Source: Clostridiales bacterium
Lineage (GTDB): Bacteria; Bacillota; Clostridia; Christensenellales; Aristaeellaceae
Direction: 5' to 3'
Length of the DNA stretch: 64,000 bases
Assembly (NCBI GenBank): GCA_015056365.1
Contig: SVGM01000009.1
Span: forward strand, 62,001 to 126,000
The translations under genes were made by a program, and so were the position numbers. Within the stretch, counting starts at the first letter, position 1. Each line of letters begins with the position of its first letter. This document shows positions 24,798-33,345 of the stretch, piece by piece. The notes beneath the pieces are model-generated. The model was not told where the DNA came from and searched no databases. It saw nothing but the letters and a program-made list of their open reading frames with translations.

Positions 24798-26522
24798 ATG
24801 GATACCAAACAGAGCCTTGCTGCGCTCATCGCAGAAACGATTGAAAATTGCTACATGGGCATCGACGGTCTGCCCACTGCCGAGGAGATCGGCGGCTTTC
24901 TGGAGATCCCGCCCCAGAAGGAAATGGGCGACTACGCCTTCCCCTGCTTCAAATTGAGCCGCACGCTGCGCATGGGTCCCCCTCAGATCGCTTCCACGCT
25001 GGCAAGTGCCATCGATGCAGGCGACCTGTGCGAGGCCAAGCAGCTGGGCGGCTACCTGAACTTTTTCCTCAACCGGGACAACTTTGCCAAGAAAACGCTG
25101 GACAATGTGCTTGCCTCTGGTGAAGCCTACGGCGCGGATACCTTGGGCGAAGGCAAGACCGTCTGCATCGACTATTCCTCCATCAATATCGCCAAGCGTT
25201 TCCATATTGGTCACCTGTCCACCACCATGCTGGGCCACAGCCTTGGCCGCATCTTCCGCCATCTGGGCTACAAGACCGTTGGCATCAACCACTTGGGCGA
25301 CTGGGGCACCCAGTTCGGCAAGCTGATCTACGCCTACAAGACCTGGGGCGAGGAATCCGAAGTGGAAGCCCAGGGCGTGCCGGAGCTGACCCGCCTGTAC
25401 GTAAAGTTCCACGAGGAAGCCGAGAAGGATCCCTCTCTTGACGACGAAGGCCGCCGCTGGTTCAAGGCCATTGAGGACGGCGACGAGGAAGCCCTGCGCC
25501 TGTTCAATTGGTTCAAGGATCTGACCCTGCGCGACGCCAAGCCCGTCTACGACATGCTGGGCGTGGAGTTTGACAGCTACAACGGCGAATCCTTCTACGT
25601 GGACAAGACCGACCGTGTGGTGAGCGAGCTTCGGGAGAAGAACCTGCTGACCTTGTCCGAGGGCGCGTCTGTGGTCGATCTGGACGAGGAAAACAGCGGC
25701 ATGCCCCCCTGCCTGATCCTCAAGAAGGACGGTACCACCATCTACGCCACCCGCGACATCGCCGCTGCTCTGTACCGCAAAGAAACCTATGACTTCGACA
25801 AGTGCCTCTACGTGGTGGCCTATCAGCAGGATCTGCACTTCCGCCAGTTCTTCAAGGTCATCGAAAAGATGGGCTACGACTGGGCCAAGGACCTGGTGCA
25901 CGTCTCCTTCGGCATGATCAGCGTGGGCGGTCAGAGCCTGTCCACCCGTAAGGGTCACGTGCTGTTCCTGGAGGATGTGCTGAACACTGCCATCCAGAAG
26001 GCCCGGGAGATCATCGAAGAGAAGAGCCCCAATCTGGAAAACAAGGACGAAGTGGCCAAGCAGATAGGTATCGGCGCCGTTGTCTATGCCGACCTGCAGA
26101 ACGGTCGCATCAAGGATATCGACTTCACTTGGGAACGAGTGCTCAGCTTTGACGGCGAGACCGGCCCCTATGTGCAGTATACCCACGCCCGCTGCTGCAG
26201 CGCCCTGCGCAAGGCCGAGGGTCTGGAGGAAGCCGCCATCGACTATTCCGCCCTCAGCGACGACTACGCTCAGGAGCTGCTGCGCCAGCTGAGCCGCTTC
26301 CCGGACACCGTCAAGGAAGCCGCCAACCGCTACGAGCCCAGCATCATCACCCGCGCTGTCACCGAGCTGTGCAAGGCGTACAACAAGTTCTACTACGAAA
26401 ACCGCATCATCGTGGACGAAGCCGGCGTGCGCGCTGCCCGTATCGCCCTGACCCGTGCCGTGAAGAACACCATCAAGACCGGCCTGTACCTCATCGGTAT
26501 GGAAGCCCCGGAAAGGATGTAA
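24798..26522 (+). CDS. argS: Arginyl-tRNA synthetase
   Basis: A 574-residue class I aminoacyl-tRNA synthetase. The HIGH motif is FHIGHLSTTMLG near residue 137, after NIAKRF. The KMSKS-equivalent loop is SLSTRKGHVLFL near residue 380. FTWERVLSFDGETGPYVQYTHAR and the C-terminal anticodon-binding helices (PSIITRAVTELCKAYNKFY) complete the family pattern. The N-terminal additional domain for the tRNA elbow spans about residues 1-110. GAAGGGAG precedes the ATG. It joins directly to the downstream methyltransferase gene. Confidence 0.96.
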   Translation: MDTKQSLAALIAETIENCYMGIDGLPTAEEIGGFLEIPPQKEMGDYAFPCFKLSRTLRMGPPQIASTLASAIDAGDLCEAKQLGGYLNFFLNRDNFAKKTLDNVLASGEAYGADTLGEGKTVCIDYSSINIAKRFHIGHLSTTMLGHSLGRIFRHLGYKTVGINHLGDWGTQFGKLIYAYKTWGEESEVEAQGVPELTRLYVKFHEEAEKDPSLDDEGRRWFKAIEDGDEEALRLFNWFKDLTLRDAKPVYDMLGVEFDSYNGESFYVDKTDRVVSELREKNLLTLSEGASVVDLDEENSGMPPCLILKKDGTTIYATRDIAAALYRKETYDFDKCLYVVAYQQDLHFRQFFKVIEKMGYDWAKDLVHVSFGMISVGGQSLSTRKGHVLFLEDVLNTAIQKAREIIEEKSPNLENKDEVAKQIGIGAVVYADLQNGRIKDIDFTWERVLSFDGETGPYVQYTHARCCSALRKAEGLEEAAIDYSALSDDYAQELLRQLSRFPDTVKEAANRYEPSIITRAVTELCKAYNKFYYENRIIVDEAGVRAARIALTRAVKNTIKTGLYLIGMEAPERM

Positions 26523-26523
26523 C

Positions 26524-27300
26524 ATGAAGGAACTTACCAGCCTGAAAAACCCCGTGGTGCAGGCTGCCCGCGCCCTGCAGACCGCCAAAGAGCGTGCCCG
26601 CCAGGGCGCGTTCCTCTGCGACGGGGAACACATGGTCACCGAGGCGCTCAGCGTCTGCCCGGGGCGGGTACGCATCCTGTTTGTGGACAAGGACTGTGTG
26701 GAACGGTTTGCCGCCCTATTGCACAAGGCCCCTGTGGATGCGCAGGTCTATGCCGTGCCGGAAAGTGTGATGGAAGCTATCTCCCAGGTGAAGACGCCCC
26801 AGGGCATTGCCGCCGTGGTAGCGCTGCCGGAAAGCGTGCCGCTGGATCATCAGCAGGGGCGGCTCATGCTGCTGGAAAACGTACAGGACCCGGGCAATGT
26901 GGGCACCATCCTGCGCACGCTGGACGCTGCCGGTTTTGCCGGATGTATTCTCACCCCCGGCTGTGCTGATCCCTATGCGCCCAAGGCCCTGCGCGCCACC
27001 ATGGGCAGCGCCCTGCGCATTCCCATTACCTTTGCGGACAGCGCGGCGCAGGCTGTGAAAACACTGAATCAGCGGGGCTATGCCACCATTGCCGCCTCTT
27101 TGGACGGCCAGCCGTTCTATGAGCGGGAGGCGCTTGGCGAAAGCGTGTGTGTGCTCATTGGCAACGAAGGGCAGGGACTCACCCCCGAAGCGCAGGCTGC
27201 CTGCTCCCACCGCTACAAGCTGCCCATGCGCGGCGGTGCGGAATCGCTGAATGCTGGCATTGCTGCCGCCGTAATGATGTATGATCTGATGAACCGGTAA
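26524..27300 (+). CDS. TrmH/SpoU-family RNA 2'-O-methyltransferase
   Basis: A 258-residue SPOUT methyltransferase, probably acting on 23S rRNA. Motif 1 is ENVQDPGNVGTILRTLDAAG, motif 2 is CVLIGNEGQGL and motif 3 is LPMRGGAESLNAGIAAAVMMY, which form the knotted SAM site. The N-terminal 100 residues are the L30-like substrate-binding domain (ITSLKNPVVQAARAL form). It starts one base after the argS stop, so translation is likely coupled. Related genes such as tsnR give antibiotic resistance, but this one looks like the ordinary housekeeping type. Confidence 0.9.
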   Translation: MKELTSLKNPVVQAARALQTAKERARQGAFLCDGEHMVTEALSVCPGRVRILFVDKDCVERFAALLHKAPVDAQVYAVPESVMEAISQVKTPQGIAAVVALPESVPLDHQQGRLMLLENVQDPGNVGTILRTLDAAGFAGCILTPGCADPYAPKALRATMGSALRIPITFADSAAQAVKTLNQRGYATIAASLDGQPFYEREALGESVCVLIGNEGQGLTPEAQAACSHRYKLPMRGGAESLNAGIAAAVMMYDLMNR

Positions 27301-27477
27301 CGGATATTATCGCCTACTCCTCATGCAGGCAGCCATGCTGCCCGCTTCAGATGTCCGATCGATCCCGGGAGGCGTCGGAGAGCCGAAGCGCTTCTACGCA
27401 TGTTCCGAGACCCGTTCGCAGCGAAGATTCCCTCTGTCTGTTTTCTCTCATCTCCCTACCAAAAGGAGGTTTTCTCG

Positions 27478-27516
27478 ATGGTTTTGGCCATTGTCCCGGC
27501 TCCATGCAAGGCATAA
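27478..27516 (+). CDS. Candidate 12-residue leader peptide of the MFS gene
   Basis: ATG at 27478 is preceded by AAAAGGAGG at ideal distance and opens a 12-codon frame, MVLAIVPAPCKA, ending at TAA. Its last codons lie inside a perfect 10-bp hairpin (CTCCATGCAA/TTGCATGGAG, 27500-27533). It is too short for the ORF track. The arrangement of a well-initiated short peptide before a drug exporter resembles attenuator leaders of mef, erm and cat genes. Translation is inferred. Confidence 0.5.
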   Translation: MVLAIVPAPCKA

Positions 27517-27553
27517 GACGGTATTGCATGGAGAATACACATCGAGCCGTCCG

Positions 27554-27599
27554 CCTTGCTTGTTTTGACGGATCCCCAAACGAAACAAAAGGAGCAAGG
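27554..27599 (+). promoter_or_regulatory. Hairpin that can sequester the MFS ribosome binding site
   Basis: CCTTGCT (27554-27560) can pair with AGCAAGG (27593-27599), and TGTTTTG (27561-27567) with CGAAACA (27581-27587, one G-U pair). Part of the Shine-Dalgarno sequence AAGGAG of the MFS gene lies in the bulge and stem. Together with the upstream leader peptide this could be a translational attenuator. Confidence 0.5.
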
Positions 27600-27603
27600 A
27601 CAT

Positions 27604-28914
27604 ATGAAACAATCTTTCAAACAAACCTTTCATGAGCTGAGATCCTTTCTGCTGCTGTGGCTGACCCAGTCGTTTTCCGCCCTGGGCAGCGCCATGACCA
27701 ATTTCGCGTTGGTCATCTGGCTGTTTGAGCGCACCGGCTCGGCGCTGACCACCGCCCTTTTGACGGTCTGTTCCTATGCGCCCTATGTGATGATGAGCAT
27801 CTTTGCCGGCGCCATCAGCGACCGGTGGAACAAAAAGACCATCCTGCTGGTGTGCGACACGCTGGCGGCTATTTGCACGGTAGTGGTATTGTACCTGCTG
27901 CGCACAGAGCAGCTGGAGGCGTGGCATCTGTATGCTTTAAACGCCCTCAACGGCCTGATGAACACGGTGCAGTCACCTGCAGCGGACGTGTCCATCACGC
28001 TGCTGACGCCGGAAAAGCACTATCAGAAAACCAGCGGTCTCCGTTCATTCTCCAACTCCCTGGTGACCATTCTGACCCCGATCTTTGCCACCGCACTGGT
28101 AACGCTGGTGGGCGTGGAAGCGGTCATCGCCTTTGACTTGTTCACTTTTGGCGCTGCATTTCTGTCGTTGCTGTTCCTGATCCGTATCCCCAAGGCAGCG
28201 GTAGCGCAGGAACAGAGGGAGGGCATGCTTCGCGCTGCCAGAGCCGGGCTGAGCTGGCTGGGCAAAAATCCGGGTATTCTGTGGCTGATGCTGTTCCTGG
28301 CGGCCATCAACCTGATCGCCTCCATCTACAACGCGGCGCTGCCTGCGCTGGTGCTGTCCCGTCCCTATGGCGGCGAAACGGTGCTGGGCACGCTGAATGC
28401 CTCCACAGGGATCGCCACCCTGCTGGGCAGCCTGATCGTTACCGTGCTGCCCGCGCCCAAAAGCCGGGTCAAGACCATCTGCAACACCCTGCTCATCTCC
28501 ATGAGCACGGAGAATTTCCTGCTTTCGCTGGGCCGCAGCCCCTGGGTATGGTACGCAGGTTCCATCCTGGGCTGGCTGATGATCCCCCTGATGAACGCCA
28601 ACCTGGACGTGGTGATGCGCAGCCGCATTCCGGCGGCGGTGCAAGGCCGGGTGTACTCGGTGCGCAACAGCCTGCAGTTTTTCACCATCCCGCTGGGCTA
28701 TCTGCTGGGCGGTGCGCTGGTGGATCACGTGTTTGAGCCGCTGATGGCGCAGACGGATTCGCAGCTGCTTCTCCGCCTCTTCGGTACAGGCAAAGGCTCG
28801 GGCGCTGCGTTTCTGTTTATGGTGATCGGCTTTGCCGGCGTGGCGGTGTGTTTGATTTTCAGAAGGATCAGGCATATCCGTGAGCTGGAGGCTACCGCGC
28901 CGTCGGAGGCATAA
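27604..28914 (+). CDS. MFS exporter (DHA3/macrolide-efflux type)
   Basis: A 436-residue membrane protein with twelve predicted helices. LLLWLTQSFSALGSAMTNFALVIWLFERTG is the first helix region seen in Mef-like DHA3 exporters, and FAGAISDRWNKKTILLVCD is the loop 2-3 MFS motif A. NAVQ-like TVQSPAADVSITLLTPEKHYQKTSG matches the Mef family pattern after helix 4. The start at 27604 is chosen for AAAAGGAGCAAGG and the family N-terminus; the ORF-track start at 27556 lies inside the leader hairpin. Substrate is probably a drug, perhaps a macrolide-like compound, by inference from the leader and family. Confidence 0.85.
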   Translation: MKQSFKQTFHELRSFLLLWLTQSFSALGSAMTNFALVIWLFERTGSALTTALLTVCSYAPYVMMSIFAGAISDRWNKKTILLVCDTLAAICTVVVLYLLRTEQLEAWHLYALNALNGLMNTVQSPAADVSITLLTPEKHYQKTSGLRSFSNSLVTILTPIFATALVTLVGVEAVIAFDLFTFGAAFLSLLFLIRIPKAAVAQEQREGMLRAARAGLSWLGKNPGILWLMLFLAAINLIASIYNAALPALVLSRPYGGETVLGTLNASTGIATLLGSLIVTVLPAPKSRVKTICNTLLISMSTENFLLSLGRSPWVWYAGSILGWLMIPLMNANLDVVMRSRIPAAVQGRVYSVRNSLQFFTIPLGYLLGGALVDHVFEPLMAQTDSQLLLRLFGTGKGSGAAFLFMVIGFAGVAVCLIFRRIRHIRELEATAPSEA

Positions 28915-28936
28915 CGCGTCCTTCCCCCATACCCTC

Positions 28937-28973
28937 AAGCCGCGTCTCCCTATGGGGCGCGGCTCCTATTTTC
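28937..28973 (+). terminator. Hairpin between the MFS and VOC genes
   Basis: AGCCGCG TCTCCCTATGGGG CGCGGCT followed by CCTATTTTC. The T tract is imperfect, so termination may be partial. Confidence 0.5.
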
Positions 28974-28990
28974 AAAGGAGGCCTTTCTCG

Positions 28991-29374
28991 ATGCTGATTG
29001 AACACATCGCCCTGTACGTCAACGACCTGGAGGCTGCTCGCCTCTTCTTTACGGACTACCTGGGCGCAGCCTCCAACGAGGGCTATCATAATCCCCGCAC
29101 CGGTTTCCGCTCCTACTTTCTCGCCTTTGACGGCGGCGCAAGGCTGGAGATCATGCAGCGGCCCGATATGGAAGACCAGCCCAAGCCGCCTGTCCGGACA
29201 GGCTATGCCCATGTGGCGTTTTCCCTTGGCAGCCGGGCAGGGGTGGATGCGCTGACGGAGCGCCTGAAGGCGAATGGATATCAAATCCTCAGCGGCCCCC
29301 GCACCACCGGGGACGGCTATTACGAAAGCTGCATCGTGGCGGTGGAGGGAAATCTGATCGAGCTGACGGAATAG
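28991..29374 (+). CDS. VOC-superfamily (glyoxalase/bleomycin resistance fold) protein
   Basis: A 127-residue protein made of two beta-alpha-beta-beta-beta units. The first metal ligand position is His in MLIEHIALYVNDLEAA and the later ones are E of LEIMQR, H of YAHVAFSLGS and E of NLIELTE, the H/E/H/E set of glyoxalase-type VOC proteins. AAAGGAGGCC lies 8 bases before the ATG at 28991. It could act as a lactoylglutathione lyase-like isomerase or bind a toxic compound. Its place after the drug exporter is suggestive only. Confidence 0.82.
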   Translation: MLIEHIALYVNDLEAARLFFTDYLGAASNEGYHNPRTGFRSYFLAFDGGARLEIMQRPDMEDQPKPPVRTGYAHVAFSLGSRAGVDALTERLKANGYQILSGPRTTGDGYYESCIVAVEGNLIELTE

Positions 29375-29387
29375 TCCGCCTCCCGTG

Positions 29388-29416
29388 TTGACTCCCCTGC
29401 CAAACAGGCGTATCAT
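29388..29416 (+). promoter_or_regulatory. Promoter of the aminopeptidase gene
   Basis: TTGACT and TATCAT are 17 bases apart, 52 bases before the start codon. Confidence 0.75.
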
Positions 29417-29468
29417 ATCAGACAGAACAATGCGCATACTGCGCCACCACAAATGGAGGAAATTGAAT

Positions 29469-30857
29469 ATGGAACGACCCAACGCATGGAAAAACTATGA
29501 CGACGCCGCCCTTACTGCGGTGGAGGATATCAGCAAGAAATACAAGGCATTCCTGGACGCCGGCAAGACCGAGCGTGAATGCGCCCTTCGCGCCATCGAC
29601 ATGGCAAAGGCTGCCGGCTACACCGACCTGTATCAGGCAGTAAAGGAAGGCAAGTCCCTGAATCCCGGCGACAAGGTCTATGTCAACTGCATGGACAAGG
29701 CTGTCATGCTGTTCCTCATCGGTCAGAAGCCGCTGGATGAGGGCATCAACATCGTGGGCGCCCACATCGACTCCCCCCGCATCGACCTGAAGCAGAACCC
29801 CTTCTACGAGGACACCGACTTCGCGTATGCCGACACCCATTACTACGGCGGCATCAAGAAGTATCAGTGGGTGGCTCGCGCGCTGGCGCTGCACGGCGTG
29901 GTGTTCAAGAAGGACGGCACCCGCGTGGACATCGTGATCGGCGAGGATGAGAACGATCCGGTGGTGGGCGTCAGCGATCTGCTGATCCACCTGTCCGCCG
30001 AGCAGATGAGCAAGAAGGCTGCCGAAGTCATCACCGGCGAAGGATTGGACATCATCCTGTGCGGCAAGCCCCTCAAGGACGAGGAAAAGGAGCCGGTAAA
30101 GGCGACCCTGCTCCAGATCCTCAAGGAAAAGTACGACATCGAAGAGGAAGACCTGCTCTCCGCCGAGATCGAGGCCGTGCCTGCCGGCCCCGCCCGTGAT
30201 TTCGGTCTGGACCGCAGCATGATCCTCGGCTATGGCCACGACGACCGCGTCTGCGCCTATGCCGCTCTGGAAGCCATCCTCTCCCTGAGCTCAACCCCCG
30301 CCTACACCTGCTGCTGCCTGCTGGCCGATAAGGAAGAGATCGGCAGCGTGGGCGCTACCGGTATGCAGGCTCACTATTTCGAAAATGCCATGGCGGAGAT
30401 GATTGCCCTCACCGGCGACTACAGCGACCTGCGCCTGCGCCGCGCCCTGGCGGGCAGCCGTATGCTCAGCTGCGACGTCAGCGCCGGCTACGATCCCCTC
30501 TACGCTGCCGCTTTCGAAAAGAAGAACGCCGCCATTCTGGGCCGTGGCGTTTGCTACAACAAGTTTACCGGCAGCCGCGGCAAGTCCGGCTCCAACGACG
30601 CTAACCCCGAGTTCATCGCCCGTCTGCGCAAGATCATGGACGACAACAACGTCTGCTGGCAGACCGCCGAGCTGGGCAAGGTGGATGTGGGCGGCGGCGG
30701 CACCATCGCCTACATCTGCGCCCTCCACGGCATGGAAGTCATCGACTCCGGCGTGGCCGTGCTGAGCATGCATGCTCCCGAGGAGATCATCAGCAAGGCT
30801 GACCTGTACGAGGCCGTCAAGGCGTATGCCGCCTTCATGAAGGACGCTGCCAAGTAA
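29469..30857 (+). CDS. M18-family aminopeptidase
   Basis: A 462-residue cytoplasmic di-zinc aminopeptidase that removes N-terminal, often acidic, residues. Metal and catalytic motifs are VGAHIDSPRIDLK (His ligand), GYGHDDRVCAYAAL (bridging Asp), LADKEEIGSVGATGM (Glu-Glu pair), SCDVSAGYDPLY and the C-terminal LSMHAPEEIISKADL (last His). The usual DVAHA motif reads DVSAGYDP here, a common Firmicutes variant. The start at 29469 follows TGGAGGAAATTGAA. It has its own promoter and terminator. Confidence 0.93.
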   Translation: MERPNAWKNYDDAALTAVEDISKKYKAFLDAGKTERECALRAIDMAKAAGYTDLYQAVKEGKSLNPGDKVYVNCMDKAVMLFLIGQKPLDEGINIVGAHIDSPRIDLKQNPFYEDTDFAYADTHYYGGIKKYQWVARALALHGVVFKKDGTRVDIVIGEDENDPVVGVSDLLIHLSAEQMSKKAAEVITGEGLDIILCGKPLKDEEKEPVKATLLQILKEKYDIEEEDLLSAEIEAVPAGPARDFGLDRSMILGYGHDDRVCAYAALEAILSLSSTPAYTCCCLLADKEEIGSVGATGMQAHYFENAMAEMIALTGDYSDLRLRRALAGSRMLSCDVSAGYDPLYAAAFEKKNAAILGRGVCYNKFTGSRGKSGSNDANPEFIARLRKIMDDNNVCWQTAELGKVDVGGGGTIAYICALHGMEVIDSGVAVLSMHAPEEIISKADLYEAVKAYAAFMKDAAK

Positions 30858-30866
30858 AAAAGGCAC

Positions 30867-30893
30867 AAGGCCGGAGGCTGCCCCTCCGGCCTT
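30867..30893 (+). terminator. Terminator after the aminopeptidase
   Basis: AAGGCCGGAGG CTGCC CCTCCGGCCTT followed by TG; an A tract precedes the stem and the T tract is weak. Confidence 0.7.
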
Positions 30894-30956
30894 TGCCATC
30901 CGATCTGACCGTGCTGCCGGTTCACCCGGCGATCATTCCCCACAGGAGGTGATCCA

Positions 30957-31544
30957 ATGACCACTGTCTATTTCATCCGCCATGCCCAGTCCGACAACAC
31001 TGTCCGCGATGACCGCACCCGTCCCCTGACCGCTGCCGGGCTGCAGGACACCCGGCTGATCACCGCCTGCCTGTCTGGCAGGGGCGTCTCGCGCATCCTG
31101 TCCAGCCCCTACACGCGCACCATCCAGACCGTCACCCATCTGGCGGATACACTAGGTCTGCCCATCGAAACCGATGCGGACTTCCGGGAGCGGGAGGCTG
31201 GCGGCTGGCACGGAGACAACTTCCTTGCCTTCATCCGCAGCCAGTGGGAAGACTTTTCCTACCACATCATGGATGGAGAATGCCTTGCTTCGGTACAGCA
31301 GCGCAATGTGGCAGCTTTGCAGCGTGCGCTGTGTAAGTATGCAGGGGAAACCATCGCCATCGCCACCCACGGCACGGCGCTGAGCACCATCCTGAATTAT
31401 TACGATCCAAACTGGGGCTATGACAGCTTCATGCGCATTCTGGATGTAATGCCCTATGTGGTCCGGCTGGATTTTGACGAGTCAGGCAAGAGGGTCGGGT
31501 TTGAAGAGGTGCTGATGGTGCAAAAGCAGTGGCGGAAGGTGTAA
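30957..31544 (+). CDS. Histidine phosphatase (phosphoglycerate mutase-like)
   Basis: A 195-residue protein of the histidine phosphatase superfamily. The phosphoaccepting His is in VYFIRHAQSDN at residue 9, the second Arg in ILSSPYTRTIQT and the second His in IAIATHGTALST, forming the RHG-type pocket (here RHA). REREAGGWHGD carries the usual acidic residue. CAGGAGGTGATCCA precedes the ATG. Substrate unknown; phosphoglycerate, alpha-ribazole phosphate or sugar phosphates are all possible. It ends in a bidirectional terminator. Confidence 0.88.
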   Translation: MTTVYFIRHAQSDNTVRDDRTRPLTAAGLQDTRLITACLSGRGVSRILSSPYTRTIQTVTHLADTLGLPIETDADFREREAGGWHGDNFLAFIRSQWEDFSYHIMDGECLASVQQRNVAALQRALCKYAGETIAIATHGTALSTILNYYDPNWGYDSFMRILDVMPYVVRLDFDESGKRVGFEEVLMVQKQWRKV

Positions 31545-31581
31545 CGCATGCGCGCCTGCGCCCTTTGCAGCTTGCAATATG

Positions 31582-31613
31582 AAAAGCCAGAGCCGTTCAG
31601 GGCTCTGGCTTTT
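31582..31613. terminator. Bidirectional terminator
   Basis: AAAAGCCAGAGCC GTTCA GGGCTCTGGCTTTT, a perfect 13-bp stem with A and T tracts between convergent genes. Confidence 0.92.
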
Positions 31614-31646
31614 GTTCTGTCTGTCCGCATTCAGGGACAAGGTTTT

Positions 31647-32405
31647 TTACAGCCTTTCCTCCGTATACACGATCACCTGTCCCTCTACGTCGCTGATGGG
31701 ATGCTGCAGGCACTCTCCGTCGAAGTAGTGGTAGGGCTTGTCTTTCTCCCTCCTGCCTGCCAGCAGGTCATCGCAGCCCTGAATCAGCTGATCCACCACC
31801 GCTGCTTCCCGAAGGCCCTTGTCGTGACCATGGAGAATGTAATCAAACTCGCTGCCGTGCTGGGCCTTCAATGCCAGCAGCATCTCCCGCAGCTCGGCGA
31901 TGGAGGAGCAGCCATCCAGCTGCATCCACAAATGGGTGTTCACGCCGTCGCCGGTGAACAGGATGCGATCCTGCCGATCCAAAAGGCCGATGGAGCCAGG
32001 GGTATGCCCCTGCAAGGGTACCACTTCCAGCTCAAGCCCACCCAGATCGAACACCTGGCCGATGCTCAGGGGCTTGAGAGGACAGGGTTTCAGGCCGTAC
32101 TTTTCCATCTCTTCCTTGGCATAGCCCATGAACATCTCCGCCAGCTCAAAATCTGCCGGGTGCATCCATGCTTCGTCAAAATACACGTTGCCGAGGATGT
32201 GGTCGCCATGTCCATGGGTATTGACCACGATCACCGGCAGCTGGGTCAGGCCTTCCACGATGGCGCGAAGATCCTCCCATCCGTTGGCGGTGTCGATGAC
32301 CATGGCGTGGGTCTTCCCTTCGATCAGGTAACAGGTGCTTTCGCCCGCGTCGTCGATCAGATACAGATGGGGAAGAAGTTGCTTGATAATCGCGCGTTGT
32401 GCCAT
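31647..32405 (-). CDS. Metallo-beta-lactamase-fold hydrolase
   Basis: A 252-residue hydrolase of the MBL superfamily. Zinc ligands are in VVNTHGHGDHILGN (HxHxDH, about residue 78), VPLQGHTPGSIGLLD (third His), FTGDGVNTH (bridging Asp) and DYILHGHDKG (last His). It resembles small glyoxalase II-like proteins of Firmicutes. The start at 32405 follows AAAAGGAGG; the ORF-track extension upstream runs through a GC-rich repeat element and is not real. Substrate unknown. Confidence 0.9.
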   Translation of the reverse strand: MAQRAIIKQLLPHLYLIDDAGESTCYLIEGKTHAMVIDTANGWEDLRAIVEGLTQLPVIVVNTHGHGDHILGNVYFDEAWMHPADFELAEMFMGYAKEEMEKYGLKPCPLKPLSIGQVFDLGGLELEVVPLQGHTPGSIGLLDRQDRILFTGDGVNTHLWMQLDGCSSIAELREMLLALKAQHGSEFDYILHGHDKGLREAAVVDQLIQGCDDLLAGRREKDKPYHYFDGECLQHPISDVEGQVIVYTEERL

Positions 32406-32448
32406 AGTGTGGGCCTCCTTTTGTTTCTCAAATGCGTTTTGTTCCCCT

Positions 32449-32527
32449 TGCGCCCATGAAATGGGTGCAATAGTGGGATTCCAAAGGGCCTCAGACCCTT
32501 TGGCAGGGTGCAGGGGCAGTGCCCCTG
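32449..32527 (-). repeat. GC-rich three-hairpin repeat element (copy 2, inverted)
   Basis: On the minus strand the order is CAGGGGC-ACT-GCCCCTG, CCAAAGGG-TCTGAGG-CCCTTTGG and TTGCACCCAT-TTC-ATGGGCGCAA. This is the same arrangement as the copy at 22988-23062, including ATTTCAT in the third loop region. It sits between the nitroreductase and MBL genes and may also end transcription. Confidence 0.8.
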
Positions 32528-32541
32528 CCTCCGTCCCCTCG

Positions 32542-33069
32542 TCACTTACGGTACCCGTTAAACCACGCCCGCTCCTCAAAGGGTAGCTTCTTGACGCGGC
32601 CGCCTTCGTCGGCAGGCTTGCCCACAGGCAGGTAGCACACCAGATCCAGATTTTCCGGCACGCCCATCAGGTCGGCCATGCGGCGGCCAATGCGGTCTGC
32701 GTCGGTGATATGGCCTTCCACCCAGCAACTTTCATAGCCGAGGGCGCAGATGGCCAGCAGCGCGTTCTGGATAGCGGCGGAATAATCCTGAATGTAAAAG
32801 CTGCGATCCCGGTAGGCGATCTTCTTCTCGGTGAGGATGCAAATACCCGCCGGCGCAGAGCCGAAGTTACGAGCCTCCATCAGCTCGCCAAACTGACGGA
32901 TCAGCTCCGGATCGTCCACGGCGATCACGCTGGTGGTCTGCTTGTTGCAGCCGGAAGGGGCAGCAAGGGTTGCCTCCATGATCTTTTGCAGATCCTCTCT
33001 AGGCACAGGGGTGGGGTCGTACATTCCGCGGTAGCTGCGGCGGGCAAAGATGGTCTCAAACAATTCCAT
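32542..33069 (-). CDS. Nitroreductase-family protein
   Basis: A 175-residue FMN-dependent oxidoreductase of the nitroreductase superfamily. The N-terminal FMN-binding motif is FARRSYRGMYDPTPV, followed by ATLAAPSGCNKQTTS and the mid-chain QDYSAAIQNALLAICALGYESCWVEG, which is typical of this fold. The C-terminal YLPVGKPADE..RVKKLPFEERAW is also usual. The start at 33069 follows GAAGGAGCG. It reduces nitro compounds or quinones with NAD(P)H, but the natural substrate is unknown. Confidence 0.92.
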   Translation of the reverse strand: MELFETIFARRSYRGMYDPTPVPREDLQKIMEATLAAPSGCNKQTTSVIAVDDPELIRQFGELMEARNFGSAPAGICILTEKKIAYRDRSFYIQDYSAAIQNALLAICALGYESCWVEGHITDADRIGRRMADLMGVPENLDLVCYLPVGKPADEGGRVKKLPFEERAWFNGYRK

Positions 33070-33254
33070 ACAAACACGCTCCTTCTTCGTTCTGTGCTGT
33101 TCTGACGGCGGCAGGTCAGCGCTGGCATATAATCTATCGTTCATTCCGATGTATGTATCATAGCAGATTCACCGCCTGTGTCAAGCAGGCAAACCTTCTG
33201 ACGCGCGATGCTGTGCGTTGAATGCATGCCAAAACATTTTATTTTGATATTTAT

Positions 33255-33281
33255 CGAAATAGTATTGACAATTTCATTTCG
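33255..33281. promoter_or_regulatory. Candidate operator overlapping the -35 box
   Basis: CGAAAT (33255-33260) and ATTTCG (33276-33281) form a perfect 6-bp inverted repeat that brackets the TTGACA box. The first downstream genes include an ArsR-type regulator, so autoregulation at this site is plausible. Confidence 0.4.
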
Positions 33282-33292
33282 TTAACTATAAT
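33265..33292 (+). promoter_or_regulatory. Strong promoter of the coiled-coil/ArsR pair
   Basis: TTGACA and TATAAT, both consensus, spaced 16 bases, in an AT-rich patch 54 bases before the first start codon. It is the best-matching promoter of the window. Confidence 0.85.
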
Positions 33293-33345
33293 AAAATTGC
33301 ACACAACAAATCAACCCCCTTGTTTTTTCAAAGGAGAACGAATCG

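Noticed and set aside
23433-26726. 1097-residue minus-strand ORF
   Set aside because: Antisense to the MATE and argS genes, which have clear motifs. Its composition (Gln, His, Val rich) is typical of a shadow frame in GC-rich DNA.
27323-27635. ORFs of 81 and 94 residues in the MFS leader
   Set aside because: They have no ribosome binding site, overlap each other and run into the exporter gene in other frames; the 12-codon leader fits better.
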